A stretch of 8,432 bases of DNA, from assembly GCA_945910665.1 (NCBI GenBank), contig CAMDZK010000038.1, positions 1 to 8,432 on the forward strand. Reading direction: 5' to 3'. The first letter of the stretch is position 1, and every line of letters starts with the position of its first letter. Positions 1-6,104 of the stretch are shown one piece after another. This stretch comes from an uncultured Peptostreptococcaceae bacterium (lineage in GTDB: Bacteria; Bacillota; Clostridia; Tissierellales; Peptoniphilaceae). The position numbers and the translations under genes are program-made. The notes below the pieces were generated by a model. The model ran no database searches and was not told the DNA's origin. It worked only from the letters and a program-made list of their open reading frames with translations.

Positions 1-2406
1 GCAAAAAGACAAACGATGCAAGACCGTTCTTCCTTCTTGTTGCAAGAAGCGGACACTCTACAAGATAGTGGCGACACATACAAAGCGATTCTCGTGTCCA
101 ACAAAGCACTTTCCGATTTAGATGAAGACATGGAAAATTATGAACCTCTCCGCCAGCATCATGAAGAGATATTAAATAATGCGCTCAATCGAAGTGCGAT
201 GGGCTTCGAACGCGTCATCTCGACAAAAAACAGATACACGTTTCTCGATATCAACAAAAGCCAAAAGTCCTTTGCTGCAGGGGTAGGGAATGATTCCGTC
301 GGCGTGTGGAGTTTAGAAAACGGAAACGAACTCCATCGCGTAACGGGCCACGAACAACAAGTTAAACTCGTGGAATACGCGGAAGATGACTCCGTCCTTG
401 TCACAGGTGGTTTTGATGATCGAATTATCCTTTGGGATGCTAATACGATGGAAAAAATCACAGAAACCATCACTCCGGGAAATGTCATGTATATTAAGTT
501 CCAAAATGAGAGTCAGTACCTCGAAGTGATTTATGACACCATCGACGAGTATGTCTTCCAACGCTATGACGCAAAAACCCTAGAACCCATTGGAAATGCC
601 ATGTCCATGCGCAACAATATCAAACGCGTCGTGGCGGATGATGAAGGCAAATTTCTATGGGTCATCTATAATACCTATCAAGAAGATGCGTCCCTTATTA
701 AATATGACTTAACAACCGGGCAAGAAATCAAAATCTTTGAAGATCCACTCATGGACCCCTTCGATTTTGATACACCAACTCTCTCCATGGATGAAGAAAC
801 GGAAGAGGGAGATACGGAAACTCTTGCAGAAACAGAAGCCATTCCGGAAACGGAAAGCATCTTGTCAGGTCCCTATAAAGTCCCATACAAGGATGCAGTT
901 AAAAGCAGCATCAGTGACTCCTTCTATGTTTTGGGCGGGCTAGGACTGCAAAAATATGATCAAAAAACCGATCAAGTACTCTTTACGAGTGATGCTGAAC
1001 TCTATTCCGTCCAATCGGATCTGCATTTAGCAGAAGTCGGTGATTATATTTACGTGGGCAATGGTGCATCACTCTTAAAAATTGACGCGAATACGGGCAA
1101 AACAGTGCTAGACACAATGGTCTCCACCGATTCGATTATTGATATTGCCGCAGATGTTGAAACAAACCGCGTGATTTTACTCACGCAGGGTGGGTCAATT
1201 ATTGTCATAGAAGAAGATCGGATCATCGAAGAAATTCCAGGGGATCAAAATAGTACGCCAGAGTACGTGTACAATGTGCCAGGAGGAGAAAAAGCTCTTG
1301 TTTTATCCTTGACGGATCAAACTGTGAAACTCTTAGACTTTGCCCGCGCATCCCAAGTGAATTATCAAGATGGACAAATCATCGGTGTATCTAGAAATCA
1401 GGCCTATGCTTTGATATACGATAAGGCATACTATTTGATGAATGCAGCTACTGGCGAACGAATGACGGAATTGAAAAATGATGCTCTCCCAACTGATTAC
1501 AACTACGTTTTTGATACCAACAATTATATTGTTTCCAATGACGGAAAAAAATTGGCTGGACTTGATACATTAAGAGACATTGACGGAAATGAAATCTCTT
1601 CTCAAGTGTTTGTGATGGACATTGAAACCCAAGAGGTCATTTATCAAATCCCAGCACCGATGGTCTCTTTCTATTATGGCTTCTCAGAAGACGGAACCCA
1701 AGTCTATATGACAACAGCCAACGACACAGTAACGATGTATGATGTAGCGACGGGAAATGCGAAAGAAGTCGTCATCGCCAAAGGAATTCTCCGAGGAATT
1801 AATATCGACGCGACGAACACTTATTTAGTGGCTAATTATTCTGAAGGGATTAGCACAGTTTTTGCCATTGATGATGGAAGCGAATTAGGCTCCGTTCCTG
1901 GTCAGACCCTTGATATAGAAAGCAAAGAAGATGGTATTCATCTGACTACAGAATACAACAATGTCATCTCACGTTATGTAGATTTTGAAAAGGTCGGGGA
2001 AGATGTTACCTTATCTGAAAAACGCGAGGAAATGGGTGTTCAGTTTGATGAACAAGACCGGTATTTACCAGAAAAAGAACTTCTCCTGACGATTAAAAGT
2101 ATCGATGGTCTCCACTATGGATATTTGCTCGACGTAAAAACAGGAGCGCTTTTACAATCGTATCGATTAGCCAATCGGACGTACAAGCCAAGAGCTTTGA
2201 TTTCACCTGAAGGCAACGGAATATGGATGGATCACATGTATCAATCGTCCTTTGATGATCATGATAACTATATTTCCTATAGAACCATCGGATTTTATCC
2301 AGTGAATGCCTACGAAGAATTGGTGAACCGAAGCGATGAATATGTCGATGGTGTGGTTTTACAAAACGAAGAGTTGCAAGAATTAAATATTGGGGACGAA
2401 GAATGA
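1..2406 (+). CDS. WD40/beta-propeller repeat protein, 5'-truncated by the window edge (likely C-terminal half of a TIR- or STAND-type receptor-like protein)
   Basis: The reading frame is open from base 1. The first in-frame ATG at 16 has no ribosome binding site, so the true start is probably outside the window. Numbering from that ATG, residues 1-60 are helical with the pattern LLQEADTLQDSGD..KAILVSNKAL, like the linker between a signalling domain and the propeller in large bacterial WD40 proteins. Degenerate WD40 blades follow: W98, GH at 111-112, W140-D141, then many GD/TG-turn strands to about 765. A Glu/Thr-rich acidic stretch (about 250-284) interrupts the propeller. The tail (YEELV....YVDGVVLQNEELQEL, about 766-790) also resembles the C-terminal end of such proteins. 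The role is presumably protein-protein recognition or sensing. The effector domain (TIR, NTPase or other) would lie upstream and is inference only. The SprT-like gene starts 27 nt downstream, so the two are probably cotranscribed. Confidence 0.8.
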   Translation, partial: AKRQTMQDRSSFLLQEADTLQDSGDTYKAILVSNKALSDLDEDMENYEPLRQHHEEILNNALNRSAMGFERVISTKNRYTFLDINKSQKSFAAGVGNDSVGVWSLENGNELHRVTGHEQQVKLVEYAEDDSVLVTGGFDDRIILWDANTMEKITETITPGNVMYIKFQNESQYLEVIYDTIDEYVFQRYDAKTLEPIGNAMSMRNNIKRVVADDEGKFLWVIYNTYQEDASLIKYDLTTGQEIKIFEDPLMDPFDFDTPTLSMDEETEEGDTETLAETEAIPETESILSGPYKVPYKDAVKSSISDSFYVLGGLGLQKYDQKTDQVLFTSDAELYSVQSDLHLAEVGDYIYVGNGASLLKIDANTGKTVLDTMVSTDSIIDIAADVETNRVILLTQGGSIIVIEEDRIIEEIPGDQNSTPEYVYNVPGGEKALVLSLTDQTVKLLDFARASQVNYQDGQIIGVSRNQAYALIYDKAYYLMNAATGERMTELKNDALPTDYNYVFDTNNYIVSNDGKKLAGLDTLRDIDGNEISSQVFVMDIETQEVIYQIPAPMVSFYYGFSEDGTQVYMTTANDTVTMYDVATGNAKEVVIAKGILRGINIDATNTYLVANYSEGISTVFAIDDGSELGSVPGQTLDIESKEDGIHLTTEYNNVISRYVDFEKVGEDVTLSEKREEMGVQFDEQDRYLPEKELLLTIKSIDGLHYGYLLDVKTGALLQSYRLANRTYKPRALISPEGNGIWMDHMYQSSFDDHDNYISYRTIGFYPVNAYEELVNRSDEYVDGVVLQNEELQELNIGDEE
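748..867 (+). other. Acidic low-complexity segment inside the WD40 protein
   Basis: This stretch encodes about 40 residues (245-284 from the ATG at 16) dominated by Asp, Glu and Thr, including runs such as MDEETEEGDTETLAETEA. At the DNA level it contains repeated near-copies of a GAAACGGAA-like unit around 797-856, suggesting growth by short-repeat slippage. It probably forms a flexible loop between two propeller blades. This is read directly from the translation; no function is implied. Confidence 0.6.
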
Positions 2407-2433
2407 AACCAGTAATATTGAAAGGATGCTCCC

Positions 2434-2916
2434 TTGAAAGTGCTGGATAGACAATTGGCGGATGTAGTGCTCCAGTTACAGGAAGCAGGATTTACGATTG
2501 AACCCCATGAGTCCACAGTCGTCGTGGATGAGAGGGCAACTGTTCGATTAGGAAGTTGTAAAAAATTATCCAACGGGCTGTACCGCGTAGGGATTAGCAA
2601 GTGGGTCTTGGAAAAAGAAGAGGACGCATTAATCGCAAACGTAATCGCCCATGAAGCCTGCCATTTAGTCAAAGGTGCCATGAACCATGGTCCCGTGTGG
2701 AAAAAAGCAGTAGAGGTACTCAACCAAAGGGGCTATTCGATTACTTCGACATTTAAAGAGATCGAAGAAAGCAGATATCCGTACGTGATTCAATGTGATC
2801 GTTGTGGAATGCAGATTCATCGCATGCGTATGTCTAAACTTGTGAAGTATCCAGAAAAATACCGCTGTGGCAAATGCCATGGAACACTGCGGAGAATGAA
2901 AAAGACTAGGTTTTGA
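2434..2916 (+). CDS. SprT-like zinc metallopeptidase with C-terminal zinc ribbon
   Basis: The 160-residue product has the zincin motif HEACH at residues 73-77 (H73, E74, H77) and the third ligand in the family pattern HGPVWK (H85, W89). A zinc ribbon follows, with C121-x2-C124 and C145-x2-C148. This order (short helical N-terminus, HExxH, HGxxW, two CxxC pairs) is that of the SprT/Spartan-like family, whose eukaryotic members cut DNA-protein crosslinks; bacterial roles are poorly known. It should be cytoplasmic, as no signal peptide is seen. The start is TTG at 2434, supported by AAAGGATG at 2421-2428 five bases upstream; there is no suitable ATG. It lies 27 nt after the WD40 gene and is probably translated from the same mRNA. 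Its TGA stop (2914-2916) falls in the loop of the terminator hairpin. Family assignment is strong; substrate is unknown. Confidence 0.85.
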   Translation: MKVLDRQLADVVLQLQEAGFTIEPHESTVVVDERATVRLGSCKKLSNGLYRVGISKWVLEKEEDALIANVIAHEACHLVKGAMNHGPVWKKAVEVLNQRGYSITSTFKEIEESRYPYVIQCDRCGMQIHRMRMSKLVKYPEKYRCGKCHGTLRRMKKTRF

Positions 2917-2928
2917 GCCTAGTCTTTT
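2900..2928. terminator. Bidirectional intrinsic terminator between the convergent SprT-like and CWB2 genes
   Basis: Perfect 11-bp arms AAAAGACTAGG (2900-2910) and CCTAGTCTTTT (2918-2928) enclose a 7-nt loop. The arms end in T runs on both strands, so the hairpin can stop the plus-strand SprT-like transcript and the minus-strand CWB2 transcript. The SprT-like stop codon is in the loop, and the CWB2 stop codon lies only 4 nt beyond the other arm. Confidence 0.9.
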
Positions 2929-2931
2929 CAT

Positions 2932-3882
2932 TTATGGAACGACGGGTTCCGTTGTCGGTGTTTCTGTGTCTTTGAATGAATCTTCGATAATTTGATTTTC
3001 TATCGTATAAGGAAGAGCATTCTCCCCACCAATAATGATGACGTGGTTGAATTGGTTTTCGATGAGGTTCAATTGATTCTCCGTAAGACCAGATTTTGGT
3101 ACGAGGAGCACTGGGGCGTCAACCATGGCAGCATAACCGCTCGATGAGAGGGCATCGGGGTAAGATTCGCCATCGGTGAGGATAATTGTATCCCCTTTCG
3201 TAAACTCTTTTGCGAGAAGGTACGACGTATCATATCGATTAGACCCTGCGATACGAGGAAGTGCAGATGCTGCCACACTATTTTCTCCACCGATAATTGT
3301 CGCCTTTTCAAAAGTCGATAAAAAGTTGTGAGGAACTAATTGAAGGATTCCCCGCATTTGATGAACAAAGGGACTTGCTGAAAGTGCATCAGGGAATTTT
3401 TCGCCGCTGACAAAATACAAAGGTGCTTGAATACCGCGCATCAGCCGCATTCTTTCTGCAACCAAGGCGGAGGTTTCATACCGGTCCGCACCAGATAATC
3501 GTTCGACATAGAGACCGACAGCTGCACTTTGCAATTGTTTTTCCATGGCTTTGGAGAGTGCTGCTTCTCCTCCAATCAAATACACCTGGGTCACGCCAAT
3601 GCGTTTTAATTCTTCGATTAAACCATCGGAGATTTTATCTTTCGGTTGAATGTAGAGAGGTGCATTGAGAACGCCTGCCAACTGCCCTGCGCTGAGCGCA
3701 TCGGGATAATTTGATCCACCGACGATTACTGCGATACCAGATGCCTGGAAGGAATGATTTACCCGAAGGGATGTCTGATACCGATCCTTTCCAGCAATCC
3801 GTTCGACGGTCACTTGATTTGCATTTGCAAATGCAGGGAACATCAATGCGATAAATAAAAAGAGCCAAATTTTCTTTCTCAT
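2932..3882 (-). CDS. Secreted protein of three CWB2 (cell wall binding repeat 2) modules
   Basis: The product has 316 residues. A Sec signal peptide (MRKKIWLFLF..., hydrophobic to about residue 18) has likely cleavage after ANA at 19-21. Three CWB2 repeats follow, each with an R-[IL]-[AS]-G-x-[DN]-R-Y-x-T-S entry motif, a PDALS motif and an IGGE motif: about 28-110, 128-204 and 210-298. A short Thr/Pro/Glu tail ends the protein. CWB2 triads anchor S-layer and surface proteins of clostridia to anionic wall polymers; here no additional catalytic or adhesive domain accompanies them. The start is ATG at 3882: GAGGTG lies six T residues upstream of it, while the in-frame GTG at 3889-3891 overlaps that Shine-Dalgarno and is unlikely. 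It is transcribed divergently from the GNAT gene and convergently to the SprT-like gene. Confidence 0.92.
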   Translation of the reverse strand: MRKKIWLFLFIALMFPAFANANQVTVERIAGKDRYQTSLRVNHSFQASGIAVIVGGSNYPDALSAGQLAGVLNAPLYIQPKDKISDGLIEELKRIGVTQVYLIGGEAALSKAMEKQLQSAAVGLYVERLSGADRYETSALVAERMRLMRGIQAPLYFVSGEKFPDALSASPFVHQMRGILQLVPHNFLSTFEKATIIGGENSVAASALPRIAGSNRYDTSYLLAKEFTKGDTIILTDGESYPDALSSSGYAAMVDAPVLLVPKSGLTENQLNLIENQFNHVIIIGGENALPYTIENQIIEDSFKDTETPTTEPVVP

Positions 3883-3909
3883 AAAAAACACCTCACTTCA
3901 GTTGATATT

Positions 3910-3915
3910 ATTATA
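3910..3915 (-). promoter_or_regulatory. Probable -10 element of the CWB2 gene
   Basis: A perfect TATAAT is read on the minus strand about 28 nt upstream of the ATG and just ahead of the GAGGTG ribosome binding site, which fits a short leader. No good TTGACA-like -35 is seen at 17 nt spacing, so the assignment rests on the -10 alone. Confidence 0.5.
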
Positions 3916-3980
3916 CACTACTATCATACAATTAGCTTTTCACTCTGTGAATTCATTAAGAAAAATAATTAACGGATAAC

Positions 3981-4009
3981 TTCCCAAACGTTGGATTTTC
4001 ATATATAAT
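3981..4009 (+). promoter_or_regulatory. Probable sigma-A-type promoter of the GNAT gene
   Basis: TATAAT at 4004-4009 is preceded at 17-nt spacing by TTCCCA (3981-3986), a weak -35. Transcription would start near 4016, just downstream of the first in-frame ATG (4014), which supports the start at 4050. The region 3883-4003 otherwise carries only the divergent CWB2 promoter and AT-rich sequence. Confidence 0.55.
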
Positions 4010-4049
4010 AAGAATGAGTAATGGAATAACTTTGAATGGAGGCAACCGT

Positions 4050-4595
4050 ATGTTCATTGAAACGCATCGATTATTTTTAAGAGAATTAATACAAGATGAT
4101 TATGAAGATGTTGAAGCAATCATGCAAGATGATGAAGTGATGTTTGCCTATGACGGTCCTATGACCGATGACGAGGTCCAAGCTTGGCTTGATGCGCAAA
4201 AGAAAAACTATGCGCAGTACGGATACTGTTTATTCGCTGTCATCGAGAAGGAATCCAACACGATGATTGGACAATGCGGTCTCAGTATGCAAGATTGGAA
4301 GGGCGAAGAACGACTTGAGATTCGCTATTTCCTCAACCGCAAGTACTGGGGACTGGGCTATGCCATCGAAGCGGCCATTGCATGCAGAGAATATGCCTTT
4401 GCAAGACTCAAAGCAAAAGAAGTCGTATCGATTATACATAATACGAATGCCCGTTCAATCCGCGTCGCAGAAAGAAACGGCATGGTTGCGGTAGACCAGT
4501 GGGAGAAAGAAGAAGGAAAAGATCCTCTCATTCTCTATCAAGTAGAATTTGAAGATGAAAGTAGAATCCATATTCCAATAAACGAAAGGGCGTAG
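4050..4595 (+). CDS. GNAT-family N-acetyltransferase, RimJ/RimL-like (Acetyltransf_3 type)
   Basis: The 181-residue protein opens with the typical IETHRLFLREL strand. It carries the acetyl-CoA pyrophosphate loop at R97-K-Y-W-G-L-G-Y-A105, followed by N133-ARSIRVAERNG-M145, the pattern of RimJ/RimL-like acetyltransferases that acetylate the N-terminal amine of proteins or small amines. The substrate cannot be told from sequence. The start is ATG at 4050, with GGAGG at 4038-4042 and a 7-nt spacer. A longer in-frame ATG at 4014 lacks a ribosome binding site and lies upstream of the predicted transcription start. It appears monocistronic, with its own promoter and terminator. Its TAG stop (4593-4595) is in the terminator loop. 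Confidence 0.9.
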   Translation: MFIETHRLFLRELIQDDYEDVEAIMQDDEVMFAYDGPMTDDEVQAWLDAQKKNYAQYGYCLFAVIEKESNTMIGQCGLSMQDWKGEERLEIRYFLNRKYWGLGYAIEAAIACREYAFARLKAKEVVSIIHNTNARSIRVAERNGMVAVDQWEKEEGKDPLILYQVEFEDESRIHIPINERA

Positions 4596-4606
4596 GCCCT
4601 TTTTTT
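4585..4606 (+). terminator. Intrinsic terminator of the GNAT gene
   Basis: Stem AAAGGGC (4585-4591) pairs with GCCCTTT (4596-4602) around the 4-nt loop GTAG, followed by T to 4606 (seven T in a row from 4600). The gene's stop codon forms three of the four loop bases, so the left arm is coding sequence. Confidence 0.9.
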
Positions 4607-4834
4607 GATGCATAAGCTGCTGAAAAGGTTCGCCTGATAAAAATAATATTTGTTTTCAGATAACTAGAAATTATTACATGCAGAAAATGTGTATAACTAA
4701 ATTCTTTTTTACAACGCTGAAACATATAGTATTGTGCGGTTTAGTAAATTCAAAATGAATAAACCTTCGATAAAAAAGAAAGGCGCACTTGTAAATATTC
4801 AATGAAAACATTTTTCTTGATAAAAATCAAATTT
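4607..4834. other. AT-rich intergenic stretch with no gene
   Basis: I see no convincing coding sequence, tRNA or T-box motif here. The only structure is a modest possible fold: GTGCG (4734-4738) with CGCAC (4784-4788), enclosing GGTTT/AAACC (4738-4742 with 4761-4765) and ATTC/GAAT. A TTGAT-AAAA-ATCAA mini-dyad lies at 4817-4830. These are weak in so AT-rich a context. The stretch also lies upstream of the best promoter candidate, so it may be upstream regulatory DNA rather than leader RNA. Confidence 0.4.
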
Positions 4835-4855
4835 TCATATCAATGCATGATATGA
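4835..4855. promoter_or_regulatory. Perfect inverted repeat overlapping the aminotransferase promoter (candidate operator)
   Basis: Arms TCATATCA (4835-4842) and TGATATGA (4848-4855) are exact reverse complements around a 5-nt ATGCA spacer. The right arm coincides with the extended -10. A site placed like this suits a dimeric repressor that blocks RNA polymerase. The regulator is unknown. CodY often controls branched-chain amino acid genes in Bacillota, but this dyad does not match the CodY consensus. Confidence 0.45.
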
Positions 4856-4861
4856 TATGAT
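4848..4861 (+). promoter_or_regulatory. Tandem extended -10 elements of the branched-chain aminotransferase gene
   Basis: TGATATGAT occurs twice, overlapping (4848-4856 and 4853-4861). Each is a TGnTATAAT-type extended -10 with one mismatch. No strong -35 is spaced correctly, as expected for extended -10 promoters. Transcription would begin near 4863-4868, giving a leader of about 35 nt carrying the AAAGGAG site at 4884-4890. Confidence 0.5.
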
Positions 4862-4899
4862 TAAAGCATCGAAACACACGCTGAAAGGAGCAAAGTACA

Positions 4900-5916
4900 A
4901 TGACACAAAATATTGATTGGAAAAACTTAGGATTTAGCTACATCAAAACAAATAAAATGTTCGTAGCTCACTGGAAAGATGGCGCATGGGATGAGGGAAA
5001 ACTCGTTGATGAAGATACATTGACAATTCATGTTTCTGCTGCTTGCTTACATTATGGTCAACAAGCATTTGAAGGAATGAAAGCATATCGTACAAAAGAC
5101 GATCGCATTGTTTTATTCCGTCCTGATCAAAACGCAGAGCGTTTACAAAGAACAGCAGATCGTGTCATGATGCCACAAGTTCCAACTGATTTCTTTGTCG
5201 ATGCAGCGAAAAAAGTCGTTCTGGCAAATGAAGAATTCGTTCCTCCCTATGGTACAGGCGGATCTTTATACTTGCGCCCATTATTAATTGGTGTTGGTGC
5301 TAACTTAGGTGTTCGTCCAGCTCCTGAATACTTATTTGTAATCTTTGTATCTCCTGTTGGAGCATACTTCAAAGGCGGAATGAAACCTGTCAATTTCATT
5401 ACGACGAAATACGACCGTGCAGCAGCCCATGGTACAGGACAAGCAAAAGTTGGTGGAAACTACGCAGCATCTTTATTAGCGCATGAAGAAGCAGTGGAAC
5501 AAGGATACGCAGATGCGATTTACTTAGATCCATTGACGCACACAAAAATCGACGAAGTTGGTGCAGCGAACTTCTTCGGGATTACGAAAGATGGTAAATT
5601 CGTAACGCCTATTTCTTCTTCAATTTTACCTTCCATCACAAAATACTCTTTACTCCAAGTAGCAAAAGACTTAGGTATGGAAGCGGAAGAAAGAGAAGTT
5701 CATATCGATAAACTCGACGAATTCGCAGAAGCGGGCGCATGTGGTACCGCTGCTGTTATCAGCCCAATCGGTGCAATTACACACAATGGTGAAAAACACG
5801 TATTCTATTCTGAAACGGAAGTTGGCCCTGTGACGAAAAAATTATACGATCACCTCACAGGAATTCAATTCGGTGAAGTTGAAGACGTACATGGTTGGAC
5901 AGTCGAAGTAAAATAA
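4900..5916 (+). CDS. ilvE: Branched-chain amino acid aminotransferase (class IV, PLP-dependent)
   Basis: The 338-residue protein matches the long (about 340-360 residue) bacterial/eukaryotic type of branched-chain aminotransferase. It interconverts Leu, Ile and Val with their 2-oxo acids using 2-oxoglutarate/glutamate, in the cytoplasm. Visible signatures are HYGQQAFEGMKAYR (51-64), the cofactor lysine K183 in GQAKVGGNYAASL, the EVGAANFF strand (219-226), the SILPSITKYSLL segment (241-252) and GTAAVISPIG (282-291), which contributes PLP-phosphate binding. The start ATG has AAAGGAG (4884-4890) at 9-nt spacing. It stands alone, without ilv or leu biosynthetic genes beside it, so it could serve in synthesis or in amino acid fermentation. 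The codon choice (many TTA, GTT, GCA) looks more biased than in its neighbours, which would fit high expression; this was judged by eye. Confidence 0.95.
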   Translation: MTQNIDWKNLGFSYIKTNKMFVAHWKDGAWDEGKLVDEDTLTIHVSAACLHYGQQAFEGMKAYRTKDDRIVLFRPDQNAERLQRTADRVMMPQVPTDFFVDAAKKVVLANEEFVPPYGTGGSLYLRPLLIGVGANLGVRPAPEYLFVIFVSPVGAYFKGGMKPVNFITTKYDRAAAHGTGQAKVGGNYAASLLAHEEAVEQGYADAIYLDPLTHTKIDEVGAANFFGITKDGKFVTPISSSILPSITKYSLLQVAKDLGMEAEEREVHIDKLDEFAEAGACGTAAVISPIGAITHNGEKHVFYSETEVGPVTKKLYDHLTGIQFGEVEDVHGWTVEVK

Positions 5917-5951
5917 ACCAAACTCAAAGACTAAGTTCCTAGGAGCTTAGT
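5915..5951 (-). terminator. Distal terminator copy for the DUF4256/tautomerase transcript (minus strand)
   Basis: On the minus strand, ACTAAG (from 5951-5946) pairs with CTTAGT (5935-5930) around a 10-nt loop containing CCTAGG, and is followed by a U-rich run reading CTTTGAGTTTGGTTT. In the plus direction this copy lacks a T tract, because the 130-nt element follows it. It would therefore act mainly on minus-strand transcripts, about 150 nt beyond the DUF4256 stop codon. Confidence 0.5.
5929..5951. repeat. Direct repeat copy 1 (23 nt), left flank of the hairpin element
   Basis: This copy is identical over 23 nt to 6082-6104, starting GACTAAGTT and ending GCTTAGT. The flanking bases differ on both sides (A/T before, G/C after), so the duplication is exactly 23 nt. 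The repeat is itself the core of a bidirectional terminator hairpin, which makes it look like a target-site duplication created when the intervening element inserted. Confidence 0.85.
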
Positions 5952-6081
5952 GAGTCTGTTGACAAAGTCGGTCAGCTTGCGTTCCTTCCTCGGCACGCTC
6001 ACGGCCGCTCGGCCAAGATATGGCCTCGGAAGGAAGCTCCAGCTGATCGACTTCTCTACATTTAGGGTTTGTCTACACTCT
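5952..6081. mobile_element. 130-nt MITE-like palindromic element inserted in a terminator (candidate)
   Basis: The segment between the two 23-nt direct repeats is about 55% G+C by my count, richer than its surroundings, and self-complementary from end to end. The termini pair as GAGT(5952-5955)/ACTC(6077-6080), GT/AC and GACAAA(5961-5966)/TTTGTC(6068-6073). Inside, GTCGGTCAGCT (5967-5977) pairs with AGCTGATCGAC (6041-6051) with one G-U, and TTCCTTCC (5982-5989) with GGAAGGAA (6028-6035). The apex is GC-rich, with GGCC/GGCC at 6011-6014 and 6022-6025. It has no coding capacity of note. Terminal inverted repeats plus flanking direct repeats suggest a non-autonomous mobile element or dispersed intergenic repeat. 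Other copies cannot be checked here. Confidence 0.55.
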
Positions 6082-6104
6082 GACTAAGTTCCTAGGAGCT
6101 TAGT
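6082..6104. repeat. Direct repeat copy 2 (23 nt), right flank of the hairpin element
   Basis: This is an exact copy of 5929-5951. It also supplies the last codons and the TAA stop (6100-6102, minus strand) of the DUF4256 gene, and the hairpin of the plus-strand terminator. Confidence 0.85.

Noticed and set aside
2310..2723. A 137-codon open frame on the minus strand spanning the WD40-SprT junction
   Set aside because: It is antisense to two real genes, rich in Ser/Thr as expected of a reverse frame, and lacks a ribosome binding site.
3883..3891. GTG start at 3891 for the CWB2 protein
   Set aside because: The GTG is part of the Shine-Dalgarno (GAGGTG) that serves ATG 3882.
4014..4049. Longer N-terminus for the GNAT protein from ATG 4014
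   Set aside because: There is no ribosome binding site, the codon lies at or before the predicted transcription start, and a GGAGG with ideal spacing precedes ATG 4050, where family homology begins.
4528..4725. A 65-codon open frame on the minus strand downstream of the GNAT gene
   Set aside because: It runs through the GNAT terminator and into the GNAT coding sequence, and has no ribosome binding site or recognisable motif.
4829..4843. CodY box candidate (AATTTTCATATCAAT-like) ahead of the aminotransferase gene
   Set aside because: Only the left half matches the AATTTTCWGAAAATT consensus, with four mismatches in the right half. The exact dyad at 4835-4855 explains the sequence better.
4607..4899. 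T-box leader or other riboswitch for the aminotransferase
   Set aside because: I found no T-box sequence motif, no specifier stem and no terminator/antiterminator pair before the ribosome binding site.
5952..6081. The 130-nt segment as a small protein-coding gene or a tRNA
   Set aside because: There is no start with a ribosome binding site and no cloverleaf or GTTCRANNC-type T-arm. The end-to-end self-complementarity explains the sequence better.
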